A program made the translations under genes and the position numbers. Under the pieces are notes generated by a model. The model saw only the letters and a list, made by a program, of their open reading frames with translations. It was not told the origin of the DNA and did no database searches. Positions 23,448 to 32,748 of a DNA stretch of 64,000 bases are shown here, piece by piece; within the stretch, counting starts at the first letter, position 1; every line of letters begins with the position of its first letter. This stretch comes from a virus: IMG/VR virus record IMGVR_UViG_3300029319_007985, positions 62,001 to 126,000 of that record. One strand, given 5' to 3'.

Positions 23448-25253
23448 ATGGCAAGACAAACGATCAATATAGGTACTAATGCAAACGACGGAACAGGTGA
23501 TCCGTTAAGAACAGCATTTGACAAGATTAACGATAATTTTTCTGAATTGTATGCTGATAGTGATGCTTCTACTATTTTAGAACACGACACAGCACCAAAG
23601 TTATCAGCAAATTTAGATGTCAACAATAATCAAATTACGACAGATGTTACTAACGGAAATGTTAGTATTCAACCAAACGGTACAGGAAACGTCACCATAG
23701 CCGCAATACAAGTTCAGGGTACTTCTCTTTCTTCAAGTGATTCAACAGTAATTAACGTAAATGATGGCCTAATTGTTGACGGTACAGCGACAGTGTCAGG
23801 AGCACTTAGTTCAGCAACAAGTTTAGCATTGGCGTCAGGAGCCACTGTCACAGGTATAGCGGACGAAGACGACATGACATCAAATAGTGCAACTCTTCTT
23901 GCAACACAGCAGTCTATCAAGGCATATGTTGACACACAGATCACGGCGGAAGATTTAGATTTCAGTGCAGATGACTCAACTGTGTTATCAATTGATTTGG
24001 ATTCTGAAGTATTACACTTTGCAGGTGGAACAGGTATTAGCACTTCTGTCAGCAACAACACAGTCACACATGCGATCGACACAGGCACGGTAGTAACACT
24101 AACAGATTCACAAACACTCACAAACAAAGTTTTAACATCACCTACAATCAGTTCGCCTACAATAACAGGTGTAACCATTACGACGTCTTTGACAACTAAT
24201 GACATTACAACAAATGGTTCAAATGCCAACCTAACATTAGATCCACAAGGCACAGGAACAATAGAATTAGGTGCGGCAACAAACATTACCGGCAACGTGG
24301 ATGTTACTGGTACGCTGACAACTGATGATATCACAACCGCAGGTAACCATACTTTAACAGGAAACAGCACTATATCAGGAACATTGACAGTACAAGGCAC
24401 TGTAAATGCAGATACATTTATCAGCAACTCAAACGGTGACATAACCATAGATCCTGCAGGTACAGGCGCAATTGTTTTAACAGGTCCAATCACACACGCA
24501 GGTACACAAACCACAACAGGACAAATGAATGTTGACAATATTAGAATTGACGGCAATGCGATCACAGCCACAAATTCAAATGGCGGAATAAACATCACTC
24601 CTGATGGCACTGGTAATATTACACTAGGCGGAAACTATGTGGCAGTGACAAATGAATTAGCGGCGGCTGATGTTGCCGTATCCAGCGAATTACTTTTGGC
24701 CTCAGGTGCACAAATTGTACAAGTTGCAACAAACCAAGATTTAGTGTTAGCAACAAATGGCACAGGAGCAGTTACAACATCCGCACAATTAACTTTGACT
24801 GGATCTTTCAAAAGAGCCATACACACATTTACAGCAACTGACAGTGTCACAGAAACAGAACACGCAGGAAGAACACTTTTACTTGGTGAAGTTGGTGGAA
24901 ATGCCAACGTTGTTTTGACAATGCCTGACGCAACAGGTTCGGGTAACGTGTATGAATTCATAGTCAGTGTTGCAATGGGCGGATCAACAACATACAAAAT
25001 TCAAGCCGCGGACGCCGACAACACGTTCTCAGGCATGATACAATATTTAGATGAAGATGGTACAGCAGTAACGGCATTCCCAACTGTAGCCGCTTCTGAT
25101 ACAATCACACTAAACAGTGGCACACAAGGCGGACTAGTAGGTGACACAGTTACACTTATCGATATTGCCGCTAACAAATACGCAGTAAAAGGCCAAATGC
25201 GAGTATCTGCTGGAGCCAACCCTGCTACTCCATTCTCAGCCGCAGTATCTTAA
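23448..25253 (+). CDS. Tail fibre/adhesin, paralogue 4
   Basis: 601 residues. N-terminal module 'NDGTGDPLRTAFDKINDNF'. The central part includes 'TDSQTLTNKVLTSPTISSPT', a motif common in T4-like marine phage fibres, then repeats of 'NGDITIDPAGTGAIVL' type, and a distinct C-terminal domain (~450-601) with 'LLGEVGGNANVVLTMPDATG' resembling a globular receptor-binding head. It differs from paralogues 2 and 3 in the C-terminus, consistent with tip exchange. Confidence 0.8.
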   Translation: MARQTINIGTNANDGTGDPLRTAFDKINDNFSELYADSDASTILEHDTAPKLSANLDVNNNQITTDVTNGNVSIQPNGTGNVTIAAIQVQGTSLSSSDSTVINVNDGLIVDGTATVSGALSSATSLALASGATVTGIADEDDMTSNSATLLATQQSIKAYVDTQITAEDLDFSADDSTVLSIDLDSEVLHFAGGTGISTSVSNNTVTHAIDTGTVVTLTDSQTLTNKVLTSPTISSPTITGVTITTSLTTNDITTNGSNANLTLDPQGTGTIELGAATNITGNVDVTGTLTTDDITTAGNHTLTGNSTISGTLTVQGTVNADTFISNSNGDITIDPAGTGAIVLTGPITHAGTQTTTGQMNVDNIRIDGNAITATNSNGGINITPDGTGNITLGGNYVAVTNELAAADVAVSSELLLASGAQIVQVATNQDLVLATNGTGAVTTSAQLTLTGSFKRAIHTFTATDSVTETEHAGRTLLLGEVGGNANVVLTMPDATGSGNVYEFIVSVAMGGSTTYKIQAADADNTFSGMIQYLDEDGTAVTAFPTVAASDTITLNSGTQGGLVGDTVTLIDIAANKYAVKGQMRVSAGANPATPFSAAVS

Positions 25254-25266
25254 TACTTAAATTCAC

Positions 25267-25274
25267 GATAAATA
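25267..25274 (+). promoter_or_regulatory. T4-late-type promoter octamer (GATAAATA) inside a small palindrome
   Basis: GATAAATA at 25267-25274 lies inside ACGAT...ATCGT (25265-25281). The gene starts at 25299 and has a genuine leader with AAAGGAG, so this late gene is not leaderless. Confidence 0.6.
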
Positions 25275-25298
25275 TCATCGTAAAGGAGTAAGTTCAAT

Positions 25299-27851
25299 AT
25301 GGCCTCACCAGTGTGGCAAACCACAGCAGGCTTGTTAGGTGTAATCAACGAGCGTGATTTTTATTCGGTAACACTATCAGCGACTGATAGTGATGGGGAT
25401 TCTTTAACTTATTCCAAAATAGCAGGCACTCTACCAACAGGAATTGAACTTACTTCTGCAGGTGTACTGCAAGGCGTACCAACGGAGGTCTCTACAAGAT
25501 CCCTTTACACTTTTGTTATACGAGTCTCCGATGGTACAAATGTTGCTGACAGAACATTTAGCCTGCAGGTACAAGGTGCTGATGCTCCAGTTTTCGCTAC
25601 CGCGGCCGGAGAACTAAATTTAGCAGACTCCACTCAAGGCAGAGTCAATAGATGGGTGTTGGATGGAAGTTTAGTAAATTTCAGAGTGCAGGCCACAGAC
25701 ACCGACACTGCGGCAGGACAAACACTATTCTATTTTATTCAGGAAGGTGAACTACCACCCGGACTTAAACTTACCAGCGATGGACTTATAACCGGCACTG
25801 TGCTTTTGACAGATGATGAACGATATGGGCCTATTGGTGGATATGACAATTTCTACAAGTACGACGATGTGGGATATGACCCAACAAAATTTTCTACAAG
25901 TATCAGTAAAAACTTTGAGTTTACTATTGGAGTAAGTGACGGAAGCAATGTAACCACGCAAGTAAATTCTATCTTTGTTTTCAGTGCCGACTATTGGTTA
26001 GTCAGCAACAGTCAAATCACTATCGATTCTGACACACTGGCTGGTGATGCCTTGACCATGTCTTCTGCTCCTAACAGGCGTCCTGTTTTTGAAACAGATA
26101 GTAGTTTAGGATCCTTTAGACATGATAACAATGTTGTAATTAAAATTGACGTGGTTGACTTTGATCCATTACAAGGAGACTTGAACTATTCTATACAATC
26201 AGGAAGTTTACCCACAGGCTTATCTATTGACGTCAACACTGGCGAAATATCAGGACAACTGCCAACGCAAAGTGCAGTCTCAGTAGATCACACTTTTACA
26301 GTCAGGGCGAGTAGAATTGACGCGGTATCCGGCGTAACAATTTTTGGTGACAAAGAATTCACTATGACTGTGATCGGAGAGATCGACACAGGTATAAGTT
26401 TTGTGAGTCCAACGAACTTAGGCACAGTTACCGCTGGTATTCCTAGTTTGATTAATATAGAAGCAAGTGCGGTTGCAACCAACAGAGTTTTAGAATACAC
26501 GGTTACGACAGGATCACTTCCGACAGGTTTAACTCTTTCTCGTTCAGGAAATATCATTGGAAAAGTTGATAAAACAGAATTTACTACTGTTGATGATAAT
26601 GAAATTACTTTTGATACTAATAGTCTAAGTTTCGATAGAAAGTACACTTTTACGGTTACTGTTGGTGATCAGTATCAATCACTGGCAACTTCAAAAGAAT
26701 TTACTTTAACTGTTAGTCTACCATATGGGGTTGAGTATGGAAACATGTCTGCTCAAGGTCTCATACCAACTGGTGATAGAGATCTGTTCTACCAAATTGC
26801 ACAAGATCCTAACATTAACAGTAACGAAAATATATTCAGACCAGAAGACAATTTTTTTGGTATCCAAACAAATCCTGAGATGTTATTAATATCTGGACTA
26901 GAGCACAAGACCTTAACAGAATTACAGCAACAAATGGAGCAAAATCATACACCTAAGTCACTATATTTTGGTGAAATAAAAACAGCGGTTGCCAAAGAAA
27001 ATGGCAAGGTCAAATACGAAGTTGTGTATGTTGAAATGAAAGACAATTTAGTAAACAACTCAGGCGAAGCAGTTGCATCGTCTGTGACTTTGAGAACTGA
27101 TATCGTTAGACCATTAATAGGTGGATTGGCGGATGGAAACAGAATAACTGCGGATTATGATGTTTATGATGTTACCACCGATGGTGGCCTCAGTTTTTCT
27201 ATTGCTGGATCTAAAATAAGATATGCAAACCAATTGACAGCGGATACCGGAACTTTTGAAAAATTATTTCCAAACGCTGTGGCAAACATGAGAACCAGAA
27301 TGAAATCGTTAGGCCAAAGAGAATATGTACATCTACCTCTTTGGATGAGGACTAGTCAAGATAATTCTGGCGTTCCACTAGGTTATAAAATGGCAATGGT
27401 ACTTGCCTATTGTAAACCAAACAAGTCAGGTCTAGTAAAAAAACGTATACAAGATAAAACGATTGACTTCAAAAAATTAAATTTTGTAATTGACAGATAT
27501 AAAACTACCATAAACAAAGTTGATACAGGAACATTGACGGCCGATGGATCAACAACACAATTCACTTTGAATGAGATAGTAAATGAAGAAGAAATAAAAG
27601 TCAGAGAGAACGCCGTTGTGTATTCTCATGGCCAGCAGGTCAGGGCAGATAATAATCTATCGCCGAGTTATCTTTCAGCGGATTCGTTACTACGTTCTGC
27701 TGACTATGAACCACAATTTAGCCTGTCACATGACACAACAAACAAAAAGACAACCATTAATTTTACCAACGCTCCGACTGCCACTTCTAAAATAAGAGTG
27801 GAGCGACTTGGAGATAAATATCTAGCGTTTAAAAAGAAACTAAAAGAATAA
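25299..27851 (+). CDS. Large virion adhesin with putative Ig-like (He_PIG/cadherin-like) domains
   Basis: 850 residues. The first ~480 contain at least four Ig-like units with the He_PIG signature 'G-x-L-P-x-G-(I/L)-x-L-(T/D)-x-x-G-x-(I/L)-x-G' at about 46, 150, 305 and 410. The remaining ~370 residues are a different alpha/beta part ('YKMAMVLAYCKPNKSGLVKK') that looks like a virion-anchoring or fibre-tip domain. The start has AAAGGAG at good spacing. Likely a baseplate- or fibre-associated adhesin of the same late cluster. Confidence 0.78.
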   Translation: MASPVWQTTAGLLGVINERDFYSVTLSATDSDGDSLTYSKIAGTLPTGIELTSAGVLQGVPTEVSTRSLYTFVIRVSDGTNVADRTFSLQVQGADAPVFATAAGELNLADSTQGRVNRWVLDGSLVNFRVQATDTDTAAGQTLFYFIQEGELPPGLKLTSDGLITGTVLLTDDERYGPIGGYDNFYKYDDVGYDPTKFSTSISKNFEFTIGVSDGSNVTTQVNSIFVFSADYWLVSNSQITIDSDTLAGDALTMSSAPNRRPVFETDSSLGSFRHDNNVVIKIDVVDFDPLQGDLNYSIQSGSLPTGLSIDVNTGEISGQLPTQSAVSVDHTFTVRASRIDAVSGVTIFGDKEFTMTVIGEIDTGISFVSPTNLGTVTAGIPSLINIEASAVATNRVLEYTVTTGSLPTGLTLSRSGNIIGKVDKTEFTTVDDNEITFDTNSLSFDRKYTFTVTVGDQYQSLATSKEFTLTVSLPYGVEYGNMSAQGLIPTGDRDLFYQIAQDPNINSNENIFRPEDNFFGIQTNPEMLLISGLEHKTLTELQQQMEQNHTPKSLYFGEIKTAVAKENGKVKYEVVYVEMKDNLVNNSGEAVASSVTLRTDIVRPLIGGLADGNRITADYDVYDVTTDGGLSFSIAGSKIRYANQLTADTGTFEKLFPNAVANMRTRMKSLGQREYVHLPLWMRTSQDNSGVPLGYKMAMVLAYCKPNKSGLVKKRIQDKTIDFKKLNFVIDRYKTTINKVDTGTLTADGSTTQFTLNEIVNEEEIKVRENAVVYSHGQQVRADNNLSPSYLSADSLLRSADYEPQFSLSHDTTNKKTTINFTNAPTATSKIRVERLGDKYLAFKKKLKE

Positions 27852-27852
27852 A

Positions 27853-28416
27853 ATGGCAAGTAATATAGTACCAGGTAATATAGACGGAACTTTCCCAATA
27901 GCAGGACAGGATAACTCATCTCAAGGCTTTAGAGATAATTTCACAGCAACTAAAAATAATTTTACAACTGCTTCGACAGAAATAACTGACTTGCAGGCAA
28001 ATAAGGCATCAACAAACGCGGCGTCAGACTTTGCGGATAATATAGTTTCAAGGATGGCACTAAAAGACACTGCCGAGATGGTTTATGATCATGGCACAGT
28101 ATCAACTGGCACACTGACTCTAAATCACGAAAATGCAAATTTCCAAGTTGCCAATATAACAGGAAACATTACTTTGGCTTTTAGTAATTTTCCAATATCG
28201 GGAAGATTAGGCCGGGTGATTATACTAGCAACTGTTGGTGCAAGTGTATCGGCAATAACAGTGCCTAGTGCAGTAAGAAAAGCAACAAATGTCACTGGAT
28301 CGGATGGCTCTTCAACTACAGTCAATCCTGGTGTTGGCAGATATATGTGGGAGTTCATGACTACCGACGCTGGAACCACTGTGTACATGCATCAATTGGG
28401 TGATTATCACTCATAA
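27853..28416 (+). CDS. Small fibre-cluster structural protein
   Basis: 187 residues, 2 bases after the Ig-domain adhesin. 'IAGQDNSSQGFRDNFTATKNNF' resembles the KIN-x-NF attachment module of the upstream fibres, followed by a beta-sandwich-like domain ('NFQVANITGNITLAFSNFP' ... 'YMWEFMTTDAGTTVYM'). Likely a virion decoration or fibre-tip protein. Confidence 0.7.
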   Translation: MASNIVPGNIDGTFPIAGQDNSSQGFRDNFTATKNNFTTASTEITDLQANKASTNAASDFADNIVSRMALKDTAEMVYDHGTVSTGTLTLNHENANFQVANITGNITLAFSNFPISGRLGRVIILATVGASVSAITVPSAVRKATNVTGSDGSSTTVNPGVGRYMWEFMTTDAGTTVYMHQLGDYHS

Positions 28417-28432
28417 CAAATAGGAGGTACCT

Positions 28433-28687
28433 ATGTACTTTCATCCCTTACAAGAAGAATTAGATAACATGTCCGAGGAACAACTCGGAGAAAGAATAAG
28501 AGAACTTACCAAAAAATATACTAGTGCAAGAAGGTTTGGACGTAATCCTGAACTTCAAGGACAACTCCAAAAGGCACTTGCATCATATCAACAAACACTT
28601 CGACAGAAAAGACTCAAAGGTTGGGTCGACAAAAATAAAAAAAATCGAGGTGAACCAGATCTAGGTGAATTGATAAACGTAGAATAA
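28433..28687 (+). CDS. Small helical phage protein, unknown
   Basis: 84 residues with a strong Shine-Dalgarno (AGGAGG at 28422-28427). Coiled-coil-like ('ELTKKYTSARRFGRNPELQGQL'). I associate this type with conserved small proteins of T4-like marine phages; function unknown, possibly a virion or assembly factor. Confidence 0.65.
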   Translation: MYFHPLQEELDNMSEEQLGERIRELTKKYTSARRFGRNPELQGQLQKALASYQQTLRQKRLKGWVDKNKKNRGEPDLGELINVE

Positions 28688-28697
28688 TAATTACGTT

Positions 28698-29345
28698 GTG
28701 TCAAAAAAATATTTCAGTTGGAGCACAGGATTTAAAAGTATAATCATCGTAGATGGTGAACTTTTCAATAACGATTATACAATTAAGTTACACATAACTC
28801 CAATAACCACAAACCTACAGGAGCAAGGAGATTATTTTGAAAGATTGAAAATGCTTTTTGAAAATGTTTTAAACAACACTGTAGTCGCTTCAAAAGATGA
28901 AAAACTTTATCAACTCTTAGAAAAAGAAAGCAATAATAGATTTATACAATTACCAAAGCAACCTTATGATCAGTTGATGGCGGCAGTATGCTTTACCAAA
29001 TCAAATGCGGTCATGCAAGGAAAAATCCTTATAAATGAATTAGAACTTAGCAGTTACCAAGGTGATGGTATCACCTACAGAATAGTCAAAGAAGGACCCG
29101 AGATCGAATTGCTAGACGTTGACAATTGGTTTCCAACCAAGTATAATAAATTTGATCCATGGTGGTTAAGATCAGATACAGCAACATATGATAAAATTTT
29201 GGACAAAGGTATCTATACAGGACACTATCGTTGGCACAATCAAGAGACAATTATTGATACGGTTGACAAAGATAGTGCCAATCATGCTAAAATATTTGAG
29301 TTCAATCCAAAGGTTTTAGATGGCGACAAAGGTAAAGATAAATGA
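28698..29345 (+). CDS. Conserved phage protein, unknown (GTG start)
   Basis: 215 residues starting at GTG 28698; no ATG is available near. Mixed alpha/beta composition ('STGFKSIIIVDGELFNNDYT', 'RDTATYDKIL'-like helix, Trp-rich 'NWFPTKYNKFDPWWLRS'). No catalytic motif recognised. It overlaps the Pol III-like fragment by 26 bases. Confidence 0.55.
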   Translation: MSKKYFSWSTGFKSIIIVDGELFNNDYTIKLHITPITTNLQEQGDYFERLKMLFENVLNNTVVASKDEKLYQLLEKESNNRFIQLPKQPYDQLMAAVCFTKSNAVMQGKILINELELSSYQGDGITYRIVKEGPEIELLDVDNWFPTKYNKFDPWWLRSDTATYDKILDKGIYTGHYRWHNQETIIDTVDKDSANHAKIFEFNPKVLDGDKGKDK

Positions 29346-29841
29346 TTACGGTGACTGCGAATATAGTGAAGAGGCTATAATCGAACAGATCTATCAAAAT
29401 CCAAAACTAGACATATCTAATTTAAATATAGAATCTAAACTGTACGAACAGGCTCTAGCAAAATTACAAATCGATCTTCCAAAACTACTATCAAAAGTTA
29501 CCCACACTGAAACAATCAGCCAGTTTGACAAAGCACATTACAACGATTGGCACATGCCAGAGTCATACACAAAAATAGATGTAAAAAATTATCTCTTGGA
29601 AAAATGTAAAAATGAGCAAGAGCGTGAAAGGGTAGAAGCAGAATATAAATTATTTGAAACTAAAGGATTCATAAAAGTTTTACAATTTTTGATATATTTT
29701 GTAGACACACTAAGGCACAATAATGTGGTATGGGGTGTTGGCAGAGGCTCCTCAGTAAGCAGTTTTTGTTTGTTCTTAATTGGTGTTCATAAAATCAATC
29801 CATTGATATACGATTTAGATTACACTGAATTTTTGAGATGA
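29320..29841 (+). CDS. Stand-alone fragment resembling the palm start of bacterial DNA polymerase III alpha
   Basis: 173 residues. The C-terminal third, 'WGVGRGSSVSSFCLFLIGV' then 'INPLIYDLDYTEFLR', closely follows DnaE/PolC (GPGRGSAAGSL... IDPLxYDLLFERFLN), with the nucleotide-binding G-R-G-S-S at 141-145. The protein ends just before the catalytic Asp motif (PDID) of family C polymerases, so it cannot be a polymerase. The N-terminal part is helical and unlike DnaE. It may be a domesticated fragment that interacts with the host replisome or clamp, or a nucleotide-binding decoy. The phage's own replicase is the family B enzyme at 58934. Confidence 0.7.
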   Translation: MATKVKINDYGDCEYSEEAIIEQIYQNPKLDISNLNIESKLYEQALAKLQIDLPKLLSKVTHTETISQFDKAHYNDWHMPESYTKIDVKNYLLEKCKNEQERERVEAEYKLFETKGFIKVLQFLIYFVDTLRHNNVVWGVGRGSSVSSFCLFLIGVHKINPLIYDLDYTEFLR

Positions 29842-29864
29842 TAAGTAAAATTAAAGGAGACAGT

Positions 29865-30248
29865 ATGCCAATATCTAGAGCACCAAGAAGAAAAATGTAT
29901 AGAACCATGCAGGGCCGTATGGTTGATATAGAAAAATTAAGAGGAGCCAACGAAAACGTTAGAGCAGTTGGTAATATGAAAGTAAATGCTCGTGGTGATG
30001 TGCTTGGTCCTGGTGGTACGGTTGCAAAACAAAAGGAGCAAGTAATGAAAGAATATTATGAAACTCCAAAAGGTAGAGCGATTGATACTCCAAAACTAAA
30101 AACTCCACCAAAACCTAGAATAGAATCTCAACCAGTAAAACCAGTGGCACCTAAGGCCGCACCTAAAATTACAAAAACAGTTGAGTCAAAAAAAACAACT
30201 ACTAAACCAAAGACTGGAATCGACGCCGCACTTGACGGATTGGAATAG
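29865..30248 (+). CDS. Basic conserved phage protein, probably virion-associated
   Basis: 127 residues from ATG 29865, chosen because AAAGGAG (29853-29859) precedes it; an in-frame upstream ATG (29838) overlaps the previous stop. The N-terminal 75 residues ('RKMYRTMQGRMVDIEKLRG', 'VNARGDVLGPGGTVAKQKEQ') match a short conserved protein that I associate with T4-like marine phages. The tail is Pro/Lys-rich and disordered. Likely structural or assembly-related. Confidence 0.7.
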   Translation: MPISRAPRRKMYRTMQGRMVDIEKLRGANENVRAVGNMKVNARGDVLGPGGTVAKQKEQVMKEYYETPKGRAIDTPKLKTPPKPRIESQPVKPVAPKAAPKITKTVESKKTTTKPKTGIDAALDGLE

Positions 30249-30256
30249 TAGGCCCA

Positions 30257-31024
30257 ATGAAATTATTAAATTGTGGATGTAGTTTTGCACATGGCTACAA
30301 TTCAATTCCACTTGATAATTATAACATTTTAAATCAACCTGGACTAATGAGTCCAGGCACCAAAAGAACTACCGCCACCGCTTACAAAAGTGCTGGTTGG
30401 CATCTAGCACAATCAAAAGATATGGAGTATATTGACATTGCACGTAATGGCAACAGCAATGAAGGGATATTAAGAACATTAAGAACTTACATCCATCTTA
30501 ATGACACAAAAGACTTATTCGTTTTGATCGGTTGGACACATGCATTTAGGAGAGAATACATGAGTGTGGTGACAGATAAAAACAAAAATGAATTTACTCA
30601 GTACAGAGAAATTCCAAGTTCTGGATCATTTTTAAATTCATTTGCCCAGGGAAAATCACCAATGATGGTTGAATTTAATGAAAGGAACTTCCGCCCTTTG
30701 GCATATGATGACCATATAGAATATAGACAATACAACATTATGTTGCAGGCACAACAGTTGTTACAACTAAAAAACATACCTTACCTCATGTACAATGCCT
30801 GTGGTAACGAGCATCAAAGCAATGACAGAGAAGTATTACAACTAAAAGATCAAATCGATAAGAAAAATTTTTTTAGATTTACAGGGCCAAGTTTTGATGA
30901 ATATGTTTTAGCCAACAGAATGTATCTTTCCAAAGATGGAGGACATCCTGGTCCAAAAGGACATCAACATCTTGCTGATTTATTAAGACCTAAGTTTGAT
31001 ACAATATTGACAAAAACCAACTAA
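30257..31024 (+). CDS. SGNH/GDSL hydrolase-like protein, copy 2
   Basis: 255 residues. 'LLNCGCSFAHGYNSI' is the block I Gly-x-Ser, 'ARNGNSNEGILRTL' the Gly/Asn block, 'LFVLIGWTHAFRRE' the block III-like segment and 'DGGHPGPKGHQHLADLL' the C-terminal Asp/His. Same architecture as the proteins at 13678 and 49432, but little sequence identity outside these blocks. Likely an esterase acting on a carbohydrate; the target is unknown. Confidence 0.78.
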   Translation: MKLLNCGCSFAHGYNSIPLDNYNILNQPGLMSPGTKRTTATAYKSAGWHLAQSKDMEYIDIARNGNSNEGILRTLRTYIHLNDTKDLFVLIGWTHAFRREYMSVVTDKNKNEFTQYREIPSSGSFLNSFAQGKSPMMVEFNERNFRPLAYDDHIEYRQYNIMLQAQQLLQLKNIPYLMYNACGNEHQSNDREVLQLKDQIDKKNFFRFTGPSFDEYVLANRMYLSKDGGHPGPKGHQHLADLLRPKFDTILTKTN

Positions 31025-31035
31025 AATACTATAAT
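31007..31035 (+). promoter_or_regulatory. Consensus sigma70-like promoter for the groES-cytochrome b operon
   Basis: TTGACA at 31007-31012, 17-base spacer, TATAAT at 31030-31035: both hexamers and spacing are perfect. The ATG at 31043 is 8 bases after the -10, so the message is leaderless or has one base. Such a strong host-type promoter implies early expression. Confidence 0.8.
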
Positions 31036-31042
31036 TATAGAC

Positions 31043-31489
31043 ATGGGACAAATAGAAGATTTACAAAATAAAGGTTTTGGCAGTCACGGTGGAAGACAGT
31101 ACACCGTTGAATATGATATTACTCCATTAAAGAAACGTGTTTTGGTAACAAACATGAAATTTGGAGAGATCAAAACTGCCGGGGGAATAATTATACCTGA
31201 CGATGACGGTACCGAATCTGGCATACACCCGCGTTGGGCAGAAGTGTACGCAGTAGGTAGCAAACAGGAAGACGTCAAAGTAGGGCAATGGATATTGGTG
31301 GCTCACGGCAGATGGAGTAGATCTTTCAAAGTTAAAAAGAATGGAAAAGAATTTGAAGTGAGAATGATTGATGAAAATGACATTTTATTAGTTTCTGACG
31401 AAAGACCCGCTGACGAAACATCTAAAAAAGCAGGTTACGTAAACACTGGCGGTATGCAACAAATGACAAGTTTACCGGGAAATGATTAA
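31043..31489 (+). CDS. groES: GroES-like co-chaperonin
   Basis: 148 residues, longer than host GroES (~97). '[19 protein letters not shown]' and '[16 protein letters not shown]' correspond to the first strand and the mobile loop that docks on GroEL; '[20 protein letters not shown]' and 'DENDILLV' complete the barrel. T4 gp31 and related phage co-chaperonins replace host GroES to fold large phage proteins. The extra N-terminal ~25 and C-terminal ~25 residues are phage specific. It overlaps the cytochrome b start by one base, so the two are co-expressed. Confidence 0.88.
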   Translation: MGQIEDLQNKGFGSHGGRQYTVEYDITPLKKRVLVTNMKFGEIKTAGGIIIPDDDGTESGIHPRWAEVYAVGSKQEDVKVGQWILVAHGRWSRSFKVKKNGKEFEVRMIDENDILLVSDERPADETSKKAGYVNTGGMQQMTSLPGND

Positions 31490-32748
31490 TGGAAGAAGAA
31501 AAAAAATATAAACCAGTAAACACAAACAAAGTGGCGGAGAACACTTCGCCGTTCAAAGGTGTGTTAGGTTGGCTAGATAACAGACTGCCAGTATTCAGGA
31601 TGTTCAAGCACGAATACTTGGACTTCCAAGTACCAAAAACTTTGACATACTTTTGGAGTTTTGGAGCAATATTGACATTTTGTTTATTAGGTCTAATTAT
31701 AACAGGCCTAATATTAGGAATGCATTATAAACCATCTACGGCAGAAGCATTTGACAGTGTTGAAAAAATTATGCGTGATGTCAACTACGGTTGGCTGATA
31801 AGGTACATGCATATGAACCTGGCGTCCTTTTTCTTTATTGCAGTCTATATACACATGTTCCGCGGATTATATTTTGGTTCTTACAAATCACCTCGAGAAC
31901 TTATGTGGATCTTAGGATTAATAATTTATTTCTTAATGGTGGCAACTGCATTTTTAGGATACACTTTGCCATGGGGGCAAATGAGTTTTTGGGGAGCAAC
32001 TGTTATAACAAGTTTATTTGGAGCAATACCTTATATTGGTGAAACTATAACACATTGGTTATGGGGCGCCTACGCAGTTGACGATCCAACATTAAACAGG
32101 TTTTATGTATTGCACTGGCTTATAGCATTTCTAATTGTGGGTGTTGTGTTGTTTCATGTTATTGCACTACACATGACCGGATCAAACAATCCAACAGGAG
32201 TTGAACCAAAAGACACTAGAGATACTGTAAGTTTTCATCCTTATGTCACAACAAAGGATTTATTTGCATTTTTAGTTTTTATTGTAATATTCGCGGCATT
32301 TTTATTTTTCATGCCTAACTATCTTGGACACCCTGACAACTATATAAAAGCCAATCCGTTAGTGACACCTGCACATATTGTACCTGAGTGGTATTTTTTA
32401 CCTTGGTACGCAGTGCTAAGAGCGATACCTGACAAACTAGGCGGAGTAATTGCAATGGTGTCAGCGATCGGCGTAATAGGTTTACTGCCATGGCTAGACA
32501 CTAGTAAGATAAGAAGTTCTATATATAGACCAGTCTGGAAACAGTTTGTTTGGATTTTGGTTGCGGACTTCTTCCTTCTAATGTACTGCGGTGCTATGCC
32601 GGCGGAACAACCATTTGTTCTTTTGAGTCAAATAGGTACAGCATATTGGTTCTTATTTTTCTTAGTAATTGCACCGGTTGTGGGTTGGACCGAGAAACCT
32701 ACACCTCCCCCTGCGGCTATTCACTTATACAAAAAATCTAAAAAATGA
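31489..32748 (+). CDS. petB: Complete cytochrome b of the cytochrome bc1 complex
   Basis: 419 residues, full length for a proteobacterial bc1 cytochrome b (not the split b6/subunit IV form). It has eight hydrophobic segments. Both haem-ligand pairs are intact with the canonical 13-residue gaps: H108/H122 ('RYMHMN', 'YIHMFR') and H209/H223 ('VLHWLI', 'LFHVIALH'). The ubiquinol-oxidising site is complete ('[16 protein letters not shown]' and P299-E-W-Y302 in '[19 protein letters not shown]'). It should bind haems bL and bH and catalyse the Q cycle in the inner membrane together with host cytochrome c1 and Rieske protein, neither of which is in this window. It is co-transcribed with a co-chaperonin from a strong promoter. 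No frameshift or decay is seen, so the gene looks functional and selected. Confidence 0.97.
   Translation: MEEEKKYKPVNTNKVAENTSPFKGVLGWLDNRLPVFRMFKHEYLDFQVPKTLTYFWSFGAILTFCLLGLIITGLILGMHYKPSTAEAFDSVEKIMRDVNYGWLIRYMHMNLASFFFIAVYIHMFRGLYFGSYKSPRELMWILGLIIYFLMVATAFLGYTLPWGQMSFWGATVITSLFGAIPYIGETITHWLWGAYAVDDPTLNRFYVLHWLIAFLIVGVVLFHVIALHMTGSNNPTGVEPKDTRDTVSFHPYVTTKDLFAFLVFIVIFAAFLFFMPNYLGHPDNYIKANPLVTPAHIVPEWYFLPWYAVLRAIPDKLGGVIAMVSAIGVIGLLPWLDTSKIRSSIYRPVWKQFVWILVADFFLLMYCGAMPAEQPFVLLSQIGTAYWFLFFLVIAPVVGWTEKPTPPPAAIHLYKKSKK

Noticed and set aside
25244-25257. Terminator hairpin AGTAT...ATACT after fibre paralogue 4
   Set aside because: Only a 5-bp AT-rich stem without a following T-run; too weak to call.
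29320-29841. A complete second replicative polymerase
   Set aside because: The frame ends before the family C catalytic aspartates and no continuation is found in other frames downstream.
31489-32748. Cytochrome b as cyanobacterial b6 from a cyanophage
   Set aside because: The protein is unsplit, 419 aa with eight membrane segments and both halves; b6 is about 215 aa with a separate subunit IV. No psbA, psbD or other photosynthesis gene is present.
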